The position numbers and the translations under genes were made by a program. The notes under the pieces are model-generated. The model searched no databases and had not been told where the DNA came from. It was given only the letters and a program-made list of their open reading frames with translations. 64,000 bases of DNA from contig NZ_CP076547.1 of assembly GCF_018889995.1 (NCBI RefSeq), positions 1,364,001-1,428,000 of the forward strand. Reading direction: 5' to 3'. Shown here one piece after another: positions 28,303 to 37,745 of this stretch (position 1 is its first letter; each line of letters starts with the position of its first letter). The stretch comes from Subtercola sp. PAMC28395 (GTDB lineage Bacteria; Actinomycetota; Actinomycetes; Actinomycetales; Microbacteriaceae).

Positions 28303-28340
28303 GGTGTGGGGAGCCAGGTGAACATCTGGCTCCCCACACC
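28303..28340 (+). terminator. Stem-loop after the second BMP lipoprotein
   Basis: GGTGTGGGGAGCCA (28303-28316) pairs perfectly with TGGCTCCCCACACC (28327-28340), then TGTTAAG. It may partially terminate transcription or protect the receptor mRNA from 3' decay before the downstream ABC genes. Confidence 0.65.
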
Positions 28341-28434
28341 TGTTAAGCGCGTCTTCTCCTCCACAGCGCGTGTCTTCGTCAAGCCCGCTGTGCAGAACCA
28401 TCACCGACCAACAGCCCCTGTGTAGATTGAATCC

Positions 28435-29976
28435 ATGAAGCTCGAACTCCGCGGCATCACCAAACGTTTCGGCTCACTCGTTGCGAATGACCACATCGAG
28501 CTGGTCGTGAAACCGGGTGAGATCCATGCGCTTCTCGGTGAGAACGGCGCTGGCAAGTCCACCCTGATGAATGTGCTGTACGGTCTGTACCAGGCCGACG
28601 GTGGCGAGATCCTCCTCGACGACGAGGTGCAGCACTTCGCCGGCCCCGGCGATGCGATGAACGCCGGCATCGGAATGGTGCACCAGCACTTCATGCTCAT
28701 CCCGGTGTTCACGGTTGCCGAGAACGTCATGCTCGGCCACGAGCAGACGAAGGGCCTCGGTCGGCTCGACCTGGCTGCGGCCCGGGCCCGCGTGCGCGAG
28801 ATCAGCGCCCGGTTCGGGTTCGACGTCGACCCCGATGCCCTGGTCGACGACCTGCCCGTGGGGGTACAGCAGCGCGTCGAGATCATCAAGGCGCTTTCGC
28901 GCGAGGCGAAGGTGCTCGTCTTCGACGAGCCCACGGCAGTGCTCACTCCCCAGGAGACCGACGAGCTGATGACCATCATGGGCCAGTTGCGAGACGCTGG
29001 TACATCGATCGTGTTCATCACCCACAAGCTGCGCGAAGTGCGTGAAATCGCCGACCGCATCACGATCATCCGGTTGGGCAAGGTTGTGGGCGAGGCAGAG
29101 CCGACTGCGACCAACGCCGACCTCGCTTCCATGATGGTGGGTCGCGCGGTCGAGCTCACCGTGCACAAAGAGGTCGCGAAGCCGGGCGAGGCGGCCCTGG
29201 TCGTGAAAGACCTGTCCGTGGTCGATGCGGTGGGCCAGCTCGTCGTGAACTCGGTCAGTTTCGCGGTGCACCGAGGTGAGATCCTGGCGATCGCGGGGGT
29301 GCAGGGCAACGGGCAGACCGAACTCACCGAGGCGATCATGGGGCTGCAGGAGCGTGTTCTGGGTTCTGTGACGCTCGATGGGCGCTCGCTCGTTGGCCTC
29401 TCGGTGCGCAAGGTGCTGAACGCCGGGGTGGGGTTCGTTCCCGAAGACCGCAACGAAGACGGACTCGTCGGTGAGTTCACGATTGCCGAGAACCTGATGC
29501 TCGACCGCAGCGATTCGAAGCCGTTCGTCAAGCGGGGCAGCCTGCAGCTGGGCTTCCTGCAGGTGTTCGCAGAAGAGAAGGCCAGCGAGTTCGATGTACG
29601 GTCGCAGGGCATCCAGACACCGGTGGGCCGCCTCTCGGGCGGAAACCAGCAGAAGGTCGTCCTTGCCAGGGAACTGAGCCGCGACCTCCGGTTGTTCGTG
29701 GCTGCCCAGCCGACCCGCGGTATCGACGTCGGGTCGATCGAATTCGTGCACAAACGGATTGTCGCGACACGGGATTCGGGGGTGCCCGTGATCGTGGTTT
29801 CAACCGAGCTCGACGAGGTCACGGCGCTCGCCGACCGCATCGCGGTGATGTACCGCGGCAGCATCGTCGGCATCGTGCCCGGCAACACCTCGCGTGATGT
29901 ACTCGGTCTCATGATGACCGGTGAAGTGCCCGACGTCATCACCACGACAAACACCGTCGAAGGAGCACTCCTGTGA
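28435..29976 (+). CDS. Nucleoside ABC importer, tandem ATPase subunit
   Basis: 513 residues with two ATPase domains, as in RbsA/YufO. Domain 1 (1-245): LLGENGAGKSTLMNVL, the characteristic HQHFMLIPVFTVAENV, and VLVFDEPTAVLTPQE. Domain 2 (255-505): degenerate Walker A IAGVQGNGQTEL, PEDRNEDGLV, and signature LSGGNQQKVVLAREL. Degenerate second Walker A is normal for this group. Stop overlaps the next start by 4 bp (GTGA). Confidence 0.93.
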   Translation: MKLELRGITKRFGSLVANDHIELVVKPGEIHALLGENGAGKSTLMNVLYGLYQADGGEILLDDEVQHFAGPGDAMNAGIGMVHQHFMLIPVFTVAENVMLGHEQTKGLGRLDLAAARARVREISARFGFDVDPDALVDDLPVGVQQRVEIIKALSREAKVLVFDEPTAVLTPQETDELMTIMGQLRDAGTSIVFITHKLREVREIADRITIIRLGKVVGEAEPTATNADLASMMVGRAVELTVHKEVAKPGEAALVVKDLSVVDAVGQLVVNSVSFAVHRGEILAIAGVQGNGQTELTEAIMGLQERVLGSVTLDGRSLVGLSVRKVLNAGVGFVPEDRNEDGLVGEFTIAENLMLDRSDSKPFVKRGSLQLGFLQVFAEEKASEFDVRSQGIQTPVGRLSGGNQQKVVLARELSRDLRLFVAAQPTRGIDVGSIEFVHKRIVATRDSGVPVIVVSTELDEVTALADRIAVMYRGSIVGIVPGNTSRDVLGLMMTGEVPDVITTTNTVEGALL

Positions 29977-31307
29977 GCGACACCACGATCGACTCTGCTG
30001 GGTCTGGGTTGCCAGGCGCAGCGGGCGGCGCAGCGGGAGGCATGGGCACCGCACCCGATGCGGCGCCTCCGGTTCCCAAGTCGAACCAGATCCTGCGGGA
30101 CATCATGGGTGGCAGTGTGGTCATCTCGATTCTCGCTGTCGTGCTCGCCCTTGTCGCGGGCGGCATCCTGATCGCCCTGACCGACGAGAACGTGCAGGCG
30201 GCGTCCGGGTACTTCTTCTCGCGTCCCGGTGACACCTTCTCCGCCATCTGGACGGCGGTGTCGGGTGCGTACGGCGCACTCTTCCAGGGTTCGGTATACA
30301 ACTTCGGTGCCGCCGGCTTCGCCAAGGGCATCAAGCCGCTCACCGACACACTCACCTTTGCGACTCCGCTCATCGCGGCCGGTCTCGGCGTCGGTCTGGC
30401 CTTCCGGGCCGGAATGTTCAACATCGGTGGCCAGGGGCAGATGATCATCGCCGCGGCGTGCGCAGGGTGGGTCGGGTTCTCGTTCCCGCTGCCGTATGGA
30501 ATCCACCTGGTGCTCGCGGTCGTTGCAGGTGTCGTCGGTGGGGCGGTGTGGGGCGGTATCGTCGGGTTGCTCAAGGCCCGCACGGGCGCGCACGAGGTCA
30601 TTGTGACGATCATGATGAACTACATCGCGGTGTACCTCCTGCTGTTCCTGTTGCGTACCCCGGGTGCGCTGCAGGCACCGGGGTCGAACAACCCCAAGAC
30701 CCCCCCGATGCTGCCGACCGCCATCTACCCCGACCTGCTCGGTTCGAGTTACAACCTGCACGCCGGGCTGCTGGTCTCCATCGCCGCCACGGTGTTCGTG
30801 TGGTGGCTGCTGTCCCGCTCGAGCCTCGGGTTCCGGTTCCGGGCCGTCGGGATCAACCCGAACGCCGCCCGGGTCGCCGGCATCAACGTCAAACGCACCT
30901 ACATCTACGTCATGCTGCTCTCCGGTGGGCTGGTCGGCCTCGCTGGCGTCGCCCAGGTGCTCGGTACCGTGACGTCGGGCTTCAGTTCGGGCATCGACGC
31001 CGGAATCGGCTTCGACGCGATCACCGTGGCCCTGCTGGGGCGCTCCAAGCCCTGGGGCATCTTCGTTGCCGGAATTCTCTTCGGGGCATTCAAGGCCGGC
31101 GGTTTCGCCATGCAGGCCGGTGAAGGCATCCCCGTCGACATCGTGCTCGTCGTGCAGTCGCTCATCGTTCTGTTCATCGCGGCGCCTCCTCTCGTGAGGG
31201 CGGTGTTCCGGCTGCCGACCCCAGGGGTGTCGCAGAAGCCCAAGGCCAATACGCCTTCGAAGACATCGAAACCGGCCCAGAGCGCAGAGGCGGTGGTCGC
31301 GAAATGA
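29973..31307 (+). CDS. Nucleoside ABC importer permease 1 (YufP-like)
   Basis: 444 residues, about nine or ten membrane helices with Gly-rich N- and Lys/Ser-rich C-termini outside the core. Family motifs: AAGLGVGLAFRAGMFNIGGQG, AHEVIVTIMMNYIA, GINPNAARVAGINVKRTY, GIGFDAITVALLG. Works with the second permease to form the channel. GTG start overlaps the ATPase stop; its own stop overlaps the next ATG by 4 bp. Confidence 0.92.
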   Translation: MSDTTIDSAGSGLPGAAGGAAGGMGTAPDAAPPVPKSNQILRDIMGGSVVISILAVVLALVAGGILIALTDENVQAASGYFFSRPGDTFSAIWTAVSGAYGALFQGSVYNFGAAGFAKGIKPLTDTLTFATPLIAAGLGVGLAFRAGMFNIGGQGQMIIAAACAGWVGFSFPLPYGIHLVLAVVAGVVGGAVWGGIVGLLKARTGAHEVIVTIMMNYIAVYLLLFLLRTPGALQAPGSNNPKTPPMLPTAIYPDLLGSSYNLHAGLLVSIAATVFVWWLLSRSSLGFRFRAVGINPNAARVAGINVKRTYIYVMLLSGGLVGLAGVAQVLGTVTSGFSSGIDAGIGFDAITVALLGRSKPWGIFVAGILFGAFKAGGFAMQAGEGIPVDIVLVVQSLIVLFIAAPPLVRAVFRLPTPGVSQKPKANTPSKTSKPAQSAEAVVAK

Positions 31308-32713
31308 GCGATCCACGGTACAACGCCACCGGCGGTACCGGCAGTGGCAGCGGTGCACCCGGAGACCCCTCAGGGCTCGGTGTTCCCAGTGTGAGCACCG
31401 GGGTCATCGAGCCCGGCGTCGTGTCGACCGCCACGCAGCACGAGAACGCTGATTCGACCAGAGGGCTCGAGAAGACGGTCGTGAAATCGTGGAAGGCGCC
31501 GATCGGTTTCGCGATCTTCACCGCCATCGCGCTGGTTCTCTTCGTCATCCTCGGGCGCGACGGCAACTCCACCTTCACGCTGTCGGGCAGTGACGACCTC
31601 ATCCAGCTGCCCAACGTCGTCGTCGACGCGCGGGTCACGGGGATAGTGGCGACCCTCATCCTGGCCGTCATCACCGTGATCGCCTATCTTCGTGTCCGCG
31701 CCGACAGGCGCGTACCGCTCTGGCTCACCAGCATTCTCGGTGTGGTCTTCCTGTTCGCGTTCCTCGCCTGGGTCGCTGCAGGGGCGTCTCTGCCCGTGCA
31801 GGTCCCCGGGCTGCTGGTGGGCACGGTGTCGCTGTCGGTTCCGTTGATCTTCGGTGCCCTGGGCGGCGTCATCTCCGAGCGGGTCGGGGTGGTCAATGTG
31901 GCCATCGAGGGCCAGCTGCTCGCCGGTGCCTTCGTGTCGGCCGTCGTCGCATCCATCACGCACCAGCCCCTGCTGGGGCTTGCGGTTGCAGCGGTTGCCG
32001 GCGCGCTCGTCGCCTTCGTGCTCGCGGCCTTCGCCATCAAGTACCTGGTCGACCAGGTCATCGTCGGTGTCGTGCTGAACGTGCTTGTTGTGGGTCTGAC
32101 CAACTTCCTCTATTCACAGGTGCTGTCGAAGAATGCCGAGCTGCTGAACTCACCGCCGCGATTCGACCGGATCAACATTCCGATTCTGAGCGAGATCCCG
32201 ATCATCGGCCCGACGCTGTTCCGCCAGACGATCATCGTGTACCTCATGTACATCGCGGTTGCGGCCGTGTACTTCGCGTTGTTCCACACGAAGTGGGGGC
32301 TTCGGGTGCGGGCAGTGGGCGAGCATCCACAGGCCGCCGACACGGTGGGCATCAACGTGAACTCGACGAGGTTCTGGAACGTGCTGCTCGCCGGAGCCAT
32401 CACCGGGCTGGGTGGTGCGTACTTCACGCTCGGTTCGGTCGGTGCCTTCAACAAGGAGATGACGGCCGGTGCCGGTTATATCGCGCTCGCGGCGGTGATC
32501 TTCGGGCAGTGGGATCCGATCAGGGCCACACTGGCCGCGCTGCTCTTCGGGTTCGCGACGAACCTGCAGAACGCGCTGGGAATCATCGGCTCGCCGGTGC
32601 CGAGCGAGTTCATGCTCATGCTGCCGTACGTGCTGACGATCTTCGCTGTCGCAGGCCTGGTCGGCAGGTCGAGGGGCCCCGCTGCGTCGGGGCGGCCGTA
32701 CATCAAGTCATGA
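31304..32713 (+). CDS. Nucleoside ABC importer permease 2 (YufQ-like)
   Basis: 469 residues, longer than the usual ~320 because of a ~55-residue Gly/Ser-rich N-terminus and an extra N-terminal pair of helices. Core motifs: LGGVISERVGVVNVAIEGQ, VDQVIVGVVLNVLVVGL, RAVGEHPQAADTVGINV and GAGYIALAAVIFGQWDP. Last of the translationally coupled trio; a 228 bp gap without a recognisable gene precedes cdd. Confidence 0.92.
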   Translation: MSDPRYNATGGTGSGSGAPGDPSGLGVPSVSTGVIEPGVVSTATQHENADSTRGLEKTVVKSWKAPIGFAIFTAIALVLFVILGRDGNSTFTLSGSDDLIQLPNVVVDARVTGIVATLILAVITVIAYLRVRADRRVPLWLTSILGVVFLFAFLAWVAAGASLPVQVPGLLVGTVSLSVPLIFGALGGVISERVGVVNVAIEGQLLAGAFVSAVVASITHQPLLGLAVAAVAGALVAFVLAAFAIKYLVDQVIVGVVLNVLVVGLTNFLYSQVLSKNAELLNSPPRFDRINIPILSEIPIIGPTLFRQTIIVYLMYIAVAAVYFALFHTKWGLRVRAVGEHPQAADTVGINVNSTRFWNVLLAGAITGLGGAYFTLGSVGAFNKEMTAGAGYIALAAVIFGQWDPIRATLAALLFGFATNLQNALGIIGSPVPSEFMLMLPYVLTIFAVAGLVGRSRGPAASGRPYIKS

Positions 32714-32941
32714 TCCTCGCGCGAAGATCCCGTCGCGCGTCGGTGCGCGGTTCCGAGTGCACTGTGGTTCCCGACGTCACCCGCGCTTCCCCGACGTCAC
32801 CGGCTCTGGATGGCAGCGATACTGGGGCTGGGTCACCGGCCTCAGTTCGTGCAGCCAGGCGATCGCCTGCACCAAGCGACCTCATCGCCGCGGTTTCGTG
32901 CCCGGCCGAATTCATCTGAACCTCGAGAAAGCGAGCACCAC

Positions 32942-33343
32942 ATGCCTGACATCGACTGGGATGCCCTGAGGTCCGTCGCGCTCGAAGCGATGACGCATGC
33001 CTACGTTCCCTACTCACACTTCCCCGTCGGAGTTGCTGCAATCGTGGACGACGGGCGCGTCATCTCAGGGTGCAACGTCGAGAACGCCTCCTACGGCCTC
33101 ACCCTGTGCGCCGAATGCGCGCTCGTTTCATCGCTGCACATGACCGGCGGCGGCAGACTCGTGGCATTCACCTGCGTCGACGGCAAGGGTGGCGCCCTCA
33201 TGCCCTGCGGTCGCTGCCGACAGCTCCTCTATGAGCACTCCGCAGAGGGCATGCTGCTCGAGACGGTCTCGGGAATCCGCACCATCGACGAAGTGCTCCC
33301 CGACGCCTTCGGCCCCCGCACCCTCGAGGCTTACGCCGAGTAA
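32942..33343 (+). CDS. cdd: Cytidine deaminase
   Basis: Deaminates cytidine and deoxycytidine to uridine forms. 133 residues, the short tetrameric type. Zinc site: catalytic Glu in LCAECALV and the two Cys of PCGRCRQLL; substrate motif SGCNVENASYG. ATG at 32942 gives MPDIDW; longer in-frame extensions run into non-conserved sequence. Part of the salvage set with the importer upstream and deoA downstream. Confidence 0.95.
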   Translation: MPDIDWDALRSVALEAMTHAYVPYSHFPVGVAAIVDDGRVISGCNVENASYGLTLCAECALVSSLHMTGGGRLVAFTCVDGKGGALMPCGRCRQLLYEHSAEGMLLETVSGIRTIDEVLPDAFGPRTLEAYAE

Positions 33344-33350
33344 CCCCAAC

Positions 33351-33407
33351 GAGTTGCCCGAATGTGCAAGGAATCCGCGGAATTGCTGCACATTCGGGAA
33401 AGTCGAC
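33351..33407. repeat. Dispersed palindromic element, family A, copy 4
   Basis: GAGTTGCCCGAATGTGCA at the left and TGCACATTCGGGAAAGTCGA at the right; the inner 12 bp (CCCGAATGTGCA/TGCACATTCGGG) pair perfectly. It lies in the cdd-deoA gap, 7 bp after the cdd stop and 24 bp before the deoA start, so it is transcribed within the operon. Confidence 0.8.
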
Positions 33408-33430
33408 ACCAACGACAGAGAGAAGTGGGC

Positions 33431-34723
33431 ATGAGCAGCGAAGCGCACGACATCATCGACCTGATCCGCACGAAGCGCGACCACGGCACCCTCACCACGT
33501 CACAGATCGACTGGATGATCGATGCCTACACCCGCGGATACGTCGAAGATTCGCAGATGGCGGCCATGGCGATGGCCATTCTGCTGAACGGCATGGGGCG
33601 ACCCGAGATCCGTGACCTCACGCTTGCCATGATCGCGAGTGGCGAGACGATGAACTTCGACGGGCTCGGCAAGACCACCGTCGACAAGCACTCCACCGGT
33701 GGTGTGGGCGACAAGATCACGCTTCCGCTGATGCCACTCGTGGCGTCGTTCGGGGTTGCCGTGCCGCAGCTGTCGGGGCGGGGGCTGGGTCACACCGGCG
33801 GCACGCTCGACAAGCTCGAGAGCATCCCGGGCTGGCGCGCGTCGCTGACGAACGAGGAGATGTTCGCGCAACTGCGTGACGTGGGTGGGGTCATCTGCGC
33901 TGCCGGCAGCGGGCTCGCGCCTGCCGACAAGAAGCTCTACGCGCTGCGCGACATCACGGGCACCGTCGAGGCGATTCCGCTGATCGCTTCGTCGATCATG
34001 AGCAAGAAGATCGCCGAGGGAACCAAAGCTCTCGTGCTCGACGTCAAGTTCGGCTCTGGCGCCTTCATGCAGGACATCGCCAAATCTCGCGAGCTCGCGC
34101 AGACGATGGTCGATCTGGGCAACGATGCCGGCGTCCGCACATCAGCCCTCCTCACCGACATGCACCGACCTCTCGGGCTGGCGATCGGCAACGCCAACGA
34201 GGTGCGCGAATCTGTCGAGGTGCTCGCGGGCGGCGGGCCGGCCGACGTCGTCGAGCTGACGATCGCCCTGGCGCGCGAGATGCTCACCCTGGCGGGCATC
34301 CCTGACGCCGATGTCGAGGGTGCGCTCGCCTCCGGGCAGGCCATGGACTCGTGGCGCAAGGTCATTCGGGCGCAGGGCGGCGACCCGGATGCTGCGCTCC
34401 CCGTCGCGCAGGAGACCCACGTCGTCTACGCAGAACGGTCGGGGGTACTGCTCGAACAGCTCGCGTTGCCCTTCGGTATCGCGGCGTGGCGTCTCGGAGC
34501 TGGCCGTGCACGCGCGTCAGACCCGGTGCAGCACGCCGCCGGAATCGACCTGCACGCCAAGGCGGGTGACGCCGTCGTTGCGGGTCAACCCTTGTTCACC
34601 GTGAGCGCTGACGAGCCGTCGAGGTTCGCGCGGGCGCTGGAGGCGCTGGAGGGGGCGTACGCGATCGGTGACGCCTCGGAGTATGTGCAGAGGGGGCCGC
34701 TGGTAGCGGAGCGGATCTCGTAA
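33431..34723 (+). CDS. deoA: Thymidine phosphorylase
   Basis: Phosphorolyses thymidine and deoxyuridine to base and deoxyribose 1-phosphate. 430 residues: phosphate-binding KHSTGGVGDKITLPL, the family signature SGRGLGHTGGTLDKLESIPG, KKIAEGTKALVLDVKFGSGAF and the C-terminal PYNP domain with GIDLHAKAGDAV. The ATG at 33431 follows AGAAG. Downstream gap contains three hairpins. Confidence 0.95.
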   Translation: MSSEAHDIIDLIRTKRDHGTLTTSQIDWMIDAYTRGYVEDSQMAAMAMAILLNGMGRPEIRDLTLAMIASGETMNFDGLGKTTVDKHSTGGVGDKITLPLMPLVASFGVAVPQLSGRGLGHTGGTLDKLESIPGWRASLTNEEMFAQLRDVGGVICAAGSGLAPADKKLYALRDITGTVEAIPLIASSIMSKKIAEGTKALVLDVKFGSGAFMQDIAKSRELAQTMVDLGNDAGVRTSALLTDMHRPLGLAIGNANEVRESVEVLAGGGPADVVELTIALAREMLTLAGIPDADVEGALASGQAMDSWRKVIRAQGGDPDAALPVAQETHVVYAERSGVLLEQLALPFGIAAWRLGAGRARASDPVQHAAGIDLHAKAGDAVVAGQPLFTVSADEPSRFARALEALEGAYAIGDASEYVQRGPLVAERIS

Positions 34724-34748
34724 GGCTGGTTGGGCAACGCCGCCGACG

Positions 34749-34815
34749 CAAACGGACGAACGTCAGTCGAACCGGGCTGCAATATGCATCGGTGGGGCTG
34801 ACGTTCGTCCGTTTG
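34749..34815. repeat. Perfect 18 bp inverted repeat after deoA
   Basis: CAAACGGACGAACGTCAG (34749-34766) and CTGACGTTCGTCCGTTTG (34798-34815) are exact complements across a 31 bp loop. Shares GTTCGTCC with the arms at 12511-12567. No U-tract follows. Confidence 0.8.
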
Positions 34816-34859
34816 TGGCATGTCGAGGCAGGCGCTGGGGTTATGACGCCACTGTGATC

Positions 34860-34882
34860 CCGAAGAGGCGTAGCCTCTTCGG
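34860..34882. terminator. Short perfect hairpin
   Basis: CCGAAGAGGC and GCCTCTTCGG flank a three-base loop in the convergent gap between deoA and the nucleoside hydrolase. Possible bidirectional terminator. Confidence 0.5.
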
Positions 34883-34940
34883 CGCTGGGCCCACGCCGCC
34901 GGTTCCCGACGATCCGCAGGGTCGGCGGGCCGTGTCGGTG

Positions 34941-34963
34941 GCGAGCATCCACTGGATGCTCGC
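34941..34963 (+). terminator. Hairpin before the nucleoside hydrolase stop
   Basis: GCGAGCATCCA pairs with TGGATGCTCGC, followed by TTTC on the plus strand. Third hairpin of the convergent gap. Confidence 0.5.
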
Positions 34964-34979
34964 TTTCAGCTCCAGCGCA

Positions 34980-35963
34980 CTAGCCGATTCGTTCGAGGGC
35001 GTCGACAACGAGCGCCCAGAAGCGAGCATGGTCGAGGCTCACCGCGACCTGGGTGGTGCAGTCTGCCGGGGCTGGGGCGCGAAAGTCGGCCACGGTCATC
35101 CCGAGCGTGAGCCTGCCGGTGAGTTCGACGTCGAGCGGAGCCTTGCGTACCGTCATCACGGTGGGGTCGATGACGTAGGCGACGGCGCAGGGGTCGTGCA
35201 CGGGCGGTGAATCGAACCCCTGGTGGTCACGGTACGTCTCACCGAAGAACTCCAGCAGTTCGCCGACGAAGAGTGCAGGGCCTGTTCCGATCGCCTCGAT
35301 CGTGGCGGCTACCTCGGGGGTCGCCAGCGCCTGGTGGGTGACGTCGAGCCCGACCATCGTGAGCGGCCACTTCTCGTTGAACACGATGTGCGCGGCCTCA
35401 GGGTCGATGATGATGTTGAACTCGCTCGTGGCGCTCCAGTTGCCGCCGCCCCACGCGCCGCCCATCAGCACGACTTCGCGCACCCGCGACGCGATTCGGG
35501 GCTCCTTTCGCACGGCCATCGCGATGTTCGTCAGGCCGCCCGTGGGCACCAGGGTGATCTCGCCCGGTTCGGCCTGCATGATCGTGTCGATGATGAGGTC
35601 GATGGCATGCCGGGGGTCGAGTTCGATCTCGGGCTCCGGCAGCACCGGGCCGTCGAGCCCCGAGTCGCCGTGGATCGCATCGGCGATCTCGATGTTCCGC
35701 ACCAACGGTCTGCTCGCCCCTGCGGCGAAGGGCACACCGGCGATTCCGGCGACGCGTGCAACCGAGAGAGCATTCCGGGTGACCTTCTCGAGGGTCTGGT
35801 TGCCCACCACGGTGGTCACCGCCACGAGCTCGATGTCGGGGTTGCCGTGCGCGAGCAGCATCGCGATGGCATCGTCGTGCCCGGGGTCGCAGTCGAGAAT
35901 GATTTTCCGGGGCACGGTGGTGAGGAGACCTTTCGGGCTGTGAATCGGGTTCTGGATGATCAT
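34980..35963 (-). CDS. Inosine-uridine preferring nucleoside hydrolase
   Basis: Cleaves ribonucleosides to base and ribose with calcium. 327 residues. The Ca-binding signature is IILDCDPGHDDAIAMLLA; VTTVVGNQTLEKVTRNAL, LVPTGGLTNIAMA, VLMGGAWGGGN and HDPCAVAYVIDP complete the active site. The ATG at 35963 has no ribosome-binding site and could be leaderless; a GTG giving VPRKIILDCD is the alternative. Divergent from add by 115 bp, so the two promoters are probably adjacent. Confidence 0.93.
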   Translation of the reverse strand: MIIQNPIHSPKGLLTTVPRKIILDCDPGHDDAIAMLLAHGNPDIELVAVTTVVGNQTLEKVTRNALSVARVAGIAGVPFAAGASRPLVRNIEIADAIHGDSGLDGPVLPEPEIELDPRHAIDLIIDTIMQAEPGEITLVPTGGLTNIAMAVRKEPRIASRVREVVLMGGAWGGGNWSATSEFNIIIDPEAAHIVFNEKWPLTMVGLDVTHQALATPEVAATIEAIGTGPALFVGELLEFFGETYRDHQGFDSPPVHDPCAVAYVIDPTVMTVRKAPLDVELTGRLTLGMTVADFRAPAPADCTTQVAVSLDHARFWALVVDALERIG

Positions 35964-36078
35964 CCCAGCGTATGCGCTCAGCGGTCCGATAGATTGTGAA
36001 GGGCAACCGCGCGGCCCTCACCGGGTAGCGCACGTTGCGGTGGGGCGCCCGGCCTCGCTCCACAGGAGGAGAGAACTG

Positions 36079-37200
36079 ATGTCTGCACGGGACGAAGAAT
36101 ACTTTCTCGCGGGGAGCGACATCCAGATCAACGCGCTCCCCAAGATCTCGCTGCACGATCACCTCGACGGGGCCCTGCGCGCCGAGACCATCATCGAGCT
36201 GGCAGACGCCATCGGGCTCGCTCTGCCGGCCTCCGGTGTCGACGGCCTGGGAGACTGGTTCGAGAACAGTGCCGACTCGGGGTCGCTCGTCTCCTACCTC
36301 CAGACCTTCGAGATCACCACCGCCGTGATGCAGACCAGGGAGAGCCTCAGCCGCGTGGCTGCCGAGTTCGTCGCCGACCTGGCCGCAGACGGGGTCGTCT
36401 ACGGAGAAGTGCGCTGGGCACCGGAGCAGCACCTCTCAGCCGGCCTCAGTCTCGACGAGGTCGTCGAGGCCGTTCAGGCGGGCATCGACGCAGGTGTCGA
36501 CGACGCGCTCGCAGCGGGCCGCGGAATTCGTGTCGGGCAGCTGCTGACGGCGATGCGCCACGCCGATCGCTCGCTCGAGGTGGCACAACTCGCCGTTCGC
36601 AACCGGGAACGCGGGGTCGTCGGTTTCGACATCGCGGGTGCCGAACTCGGGTTCCCCGCGGCGAACCACCGTGAGGCGTTCGACTACCTGGCCGCCCACT
36701 ATTTCCCGGTCACCGTTCACGCAGGCGAGGCCGATGGGCTCCAGAGCATCCGGAGCGCGCTCTTCGACGGCCGGGCGCTCCGACTCGGTCACGGCGTGCG
36801 GCTCGCCGAAGACATCACCGTGGAGCGACAGGACGACGAGAGCACCTACGTCACCCTCGGCCCCCTCTCGCAGTGGGTCAAGGACCGGGAGATCGCGCTG
36901 GAGCTCTCGCCGTCGTCGAACATGCAGACGGGGGCGATTTCCGCCTGGGGCGACGAGCTGGGCGATCATCCATTCGACCTGCTGTACCAGCTGGGCTTCA
37001 GGGTGACGGTGAACCCCGACAACAGGCTGATGAGCAACACGACGATCAGCCGTGAGCTCGCTTTATTGTCTGACGCTTTCGGCTATGACCTCGATGACCT
37101 CGAGACCTTCCAACTGAATGCGGTTGCTGCGACATTCCTTCCACTCGAGGACCGCGAGGAGCTGGCTGACGTCATCTCCGAGGGTTTCTACGAAGCCTAG
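36079..37200 (+). CDS. add: Adenosine deaminase
   Basis: Deaminates adenosine and deoxyadenosine. 373 residues: zinc ligands in ISLHDHLDGALR, VTVHAGEADG (His, Glu), RLGHGVRLAED (His) and the Asp in VTVNPDNRLMS. ATG at 36079 with AGGAGGA eight bases upstream, one of the best ribosome-binding sites in the window. Same strand as deoA/cdd; the PTS pair follows. Confidence 0.95.
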   Translation: MSARDEEYFLAGSDIQINALPKISLHDHLDGALRAETIIELADAIGLALPASGVDGLGDWFENSADSGSLVSYLQTFEITTAVMQTRESLSRVAAEFVADLAADGVVYGEVRWAPEQHLSAGLSLDEVVEAVQAGIDAGVDDALAAGRGIRVGQLLTAMRHADRSLEVAQLAVRNRERGVVGFDIAGAELGFPAANHREAFDYLAAHYFPVTVHAGEADGLQSIRSALFDGRALRLGHGVRLAEDITVERQDDESTYVTLGPLSQWVKDREIALELSPSSNMQTGAISAWGDELGDHPFDLLYQLGFRVTVNPDNRLMSNTTISRELALLSDAFGYDLDDLETFQLNAVAATFLPLEDREELADVISEGFYEA

Positions 37201-37228
37201 AGTCATCGAGAACTGCGACGGTCACCGG

Positions 37229-37669
37229 ATGCTCCCCCTTCCTGATTCAGCGATACTCCTCGGCCAGTCGGCTGCCGACTGGCGCGCTGCTGTGCTGCTC
37301 GCTGGCTCGGCGCTCGCGGCTTCTGGCGCGACCACCAGCGAGTACGGGCCGCGCATGGTCGCCATGGTCGAGGAGTTCGGCGCGTATATTGTGATCGCGC
37401 CGGGCCTCGCTCTGGCGCACGCCAGGCCGGGGCCCGATGTTCTGGCGGCAGGTCTAGCTGTGGTGACGCTCGCGAACCCGGTGATCTTCGGGCATGCGCA
37501 CAACGACCCGGTCAGCGTGGTGCTCGGCCTCGCTGTCCAGTCGGTCGACGAGCACGTGACGGGAATCGCCGAACTTGCCAACGTCTTCAACGACGAGAGC
37601 GTCATCCCCCGGCTGGCTGGCGCACGGTCGGCAGCTGAAGTCCAGCAACTGTTGGAGCCGCAGCGTTAG
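37229..37669 (+). CDS. PTS EIIA component, mannitol/fructose or ascorbate type
   Basis: 146 residues. The EIIA-2 fold is shown by AGSALAASGATTSEYGPRMV, the phospho-acceptor His64 in LALAHARPG, and FGHAHNDPVSVVLGLAV. Most like UlaC/SgaA-type IIA proteins. Start ATG at 37229 gives MLPLPDSAI, 28 bp after add; the upstream ribosome-binding site is weak, and it may be coupled to add. A IIB partner lies 76 bp downstream, but no IIC permease is in the window. May act on a distant permease or as a phosphorylation-state sensor. Confidence 0.85.
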   Translation: MLPLPDSAILLGQSAADWRAAVLLAGSALAASGATTSEYGPRMVAMVEEFGAYIVIAPGLALAHARPGPDVLAAGLAVVTLANPVIFGHAHNDPVSVVLGLAVQSVDEHVTGIAELANVFNDESVIPRLAGARSAAEVQQLLEPQR

Positions 37670-37745
37670 GCTTCTCTCCGAGGCACATCGAACACGTTCG
37701 GGTTCGCTCAGAAGTCGTGTTCGCCTCTAATGGATGGAGCTCATT

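Noticed and set aside
28401..31358. 985-codon open frame on the minus strand
   Set aside because: Antisense to the nucleoside transporter ATPase and permease, whose products are recognised with full family motifs. The minus frame gives His/Arg-rich sequence with no domain.
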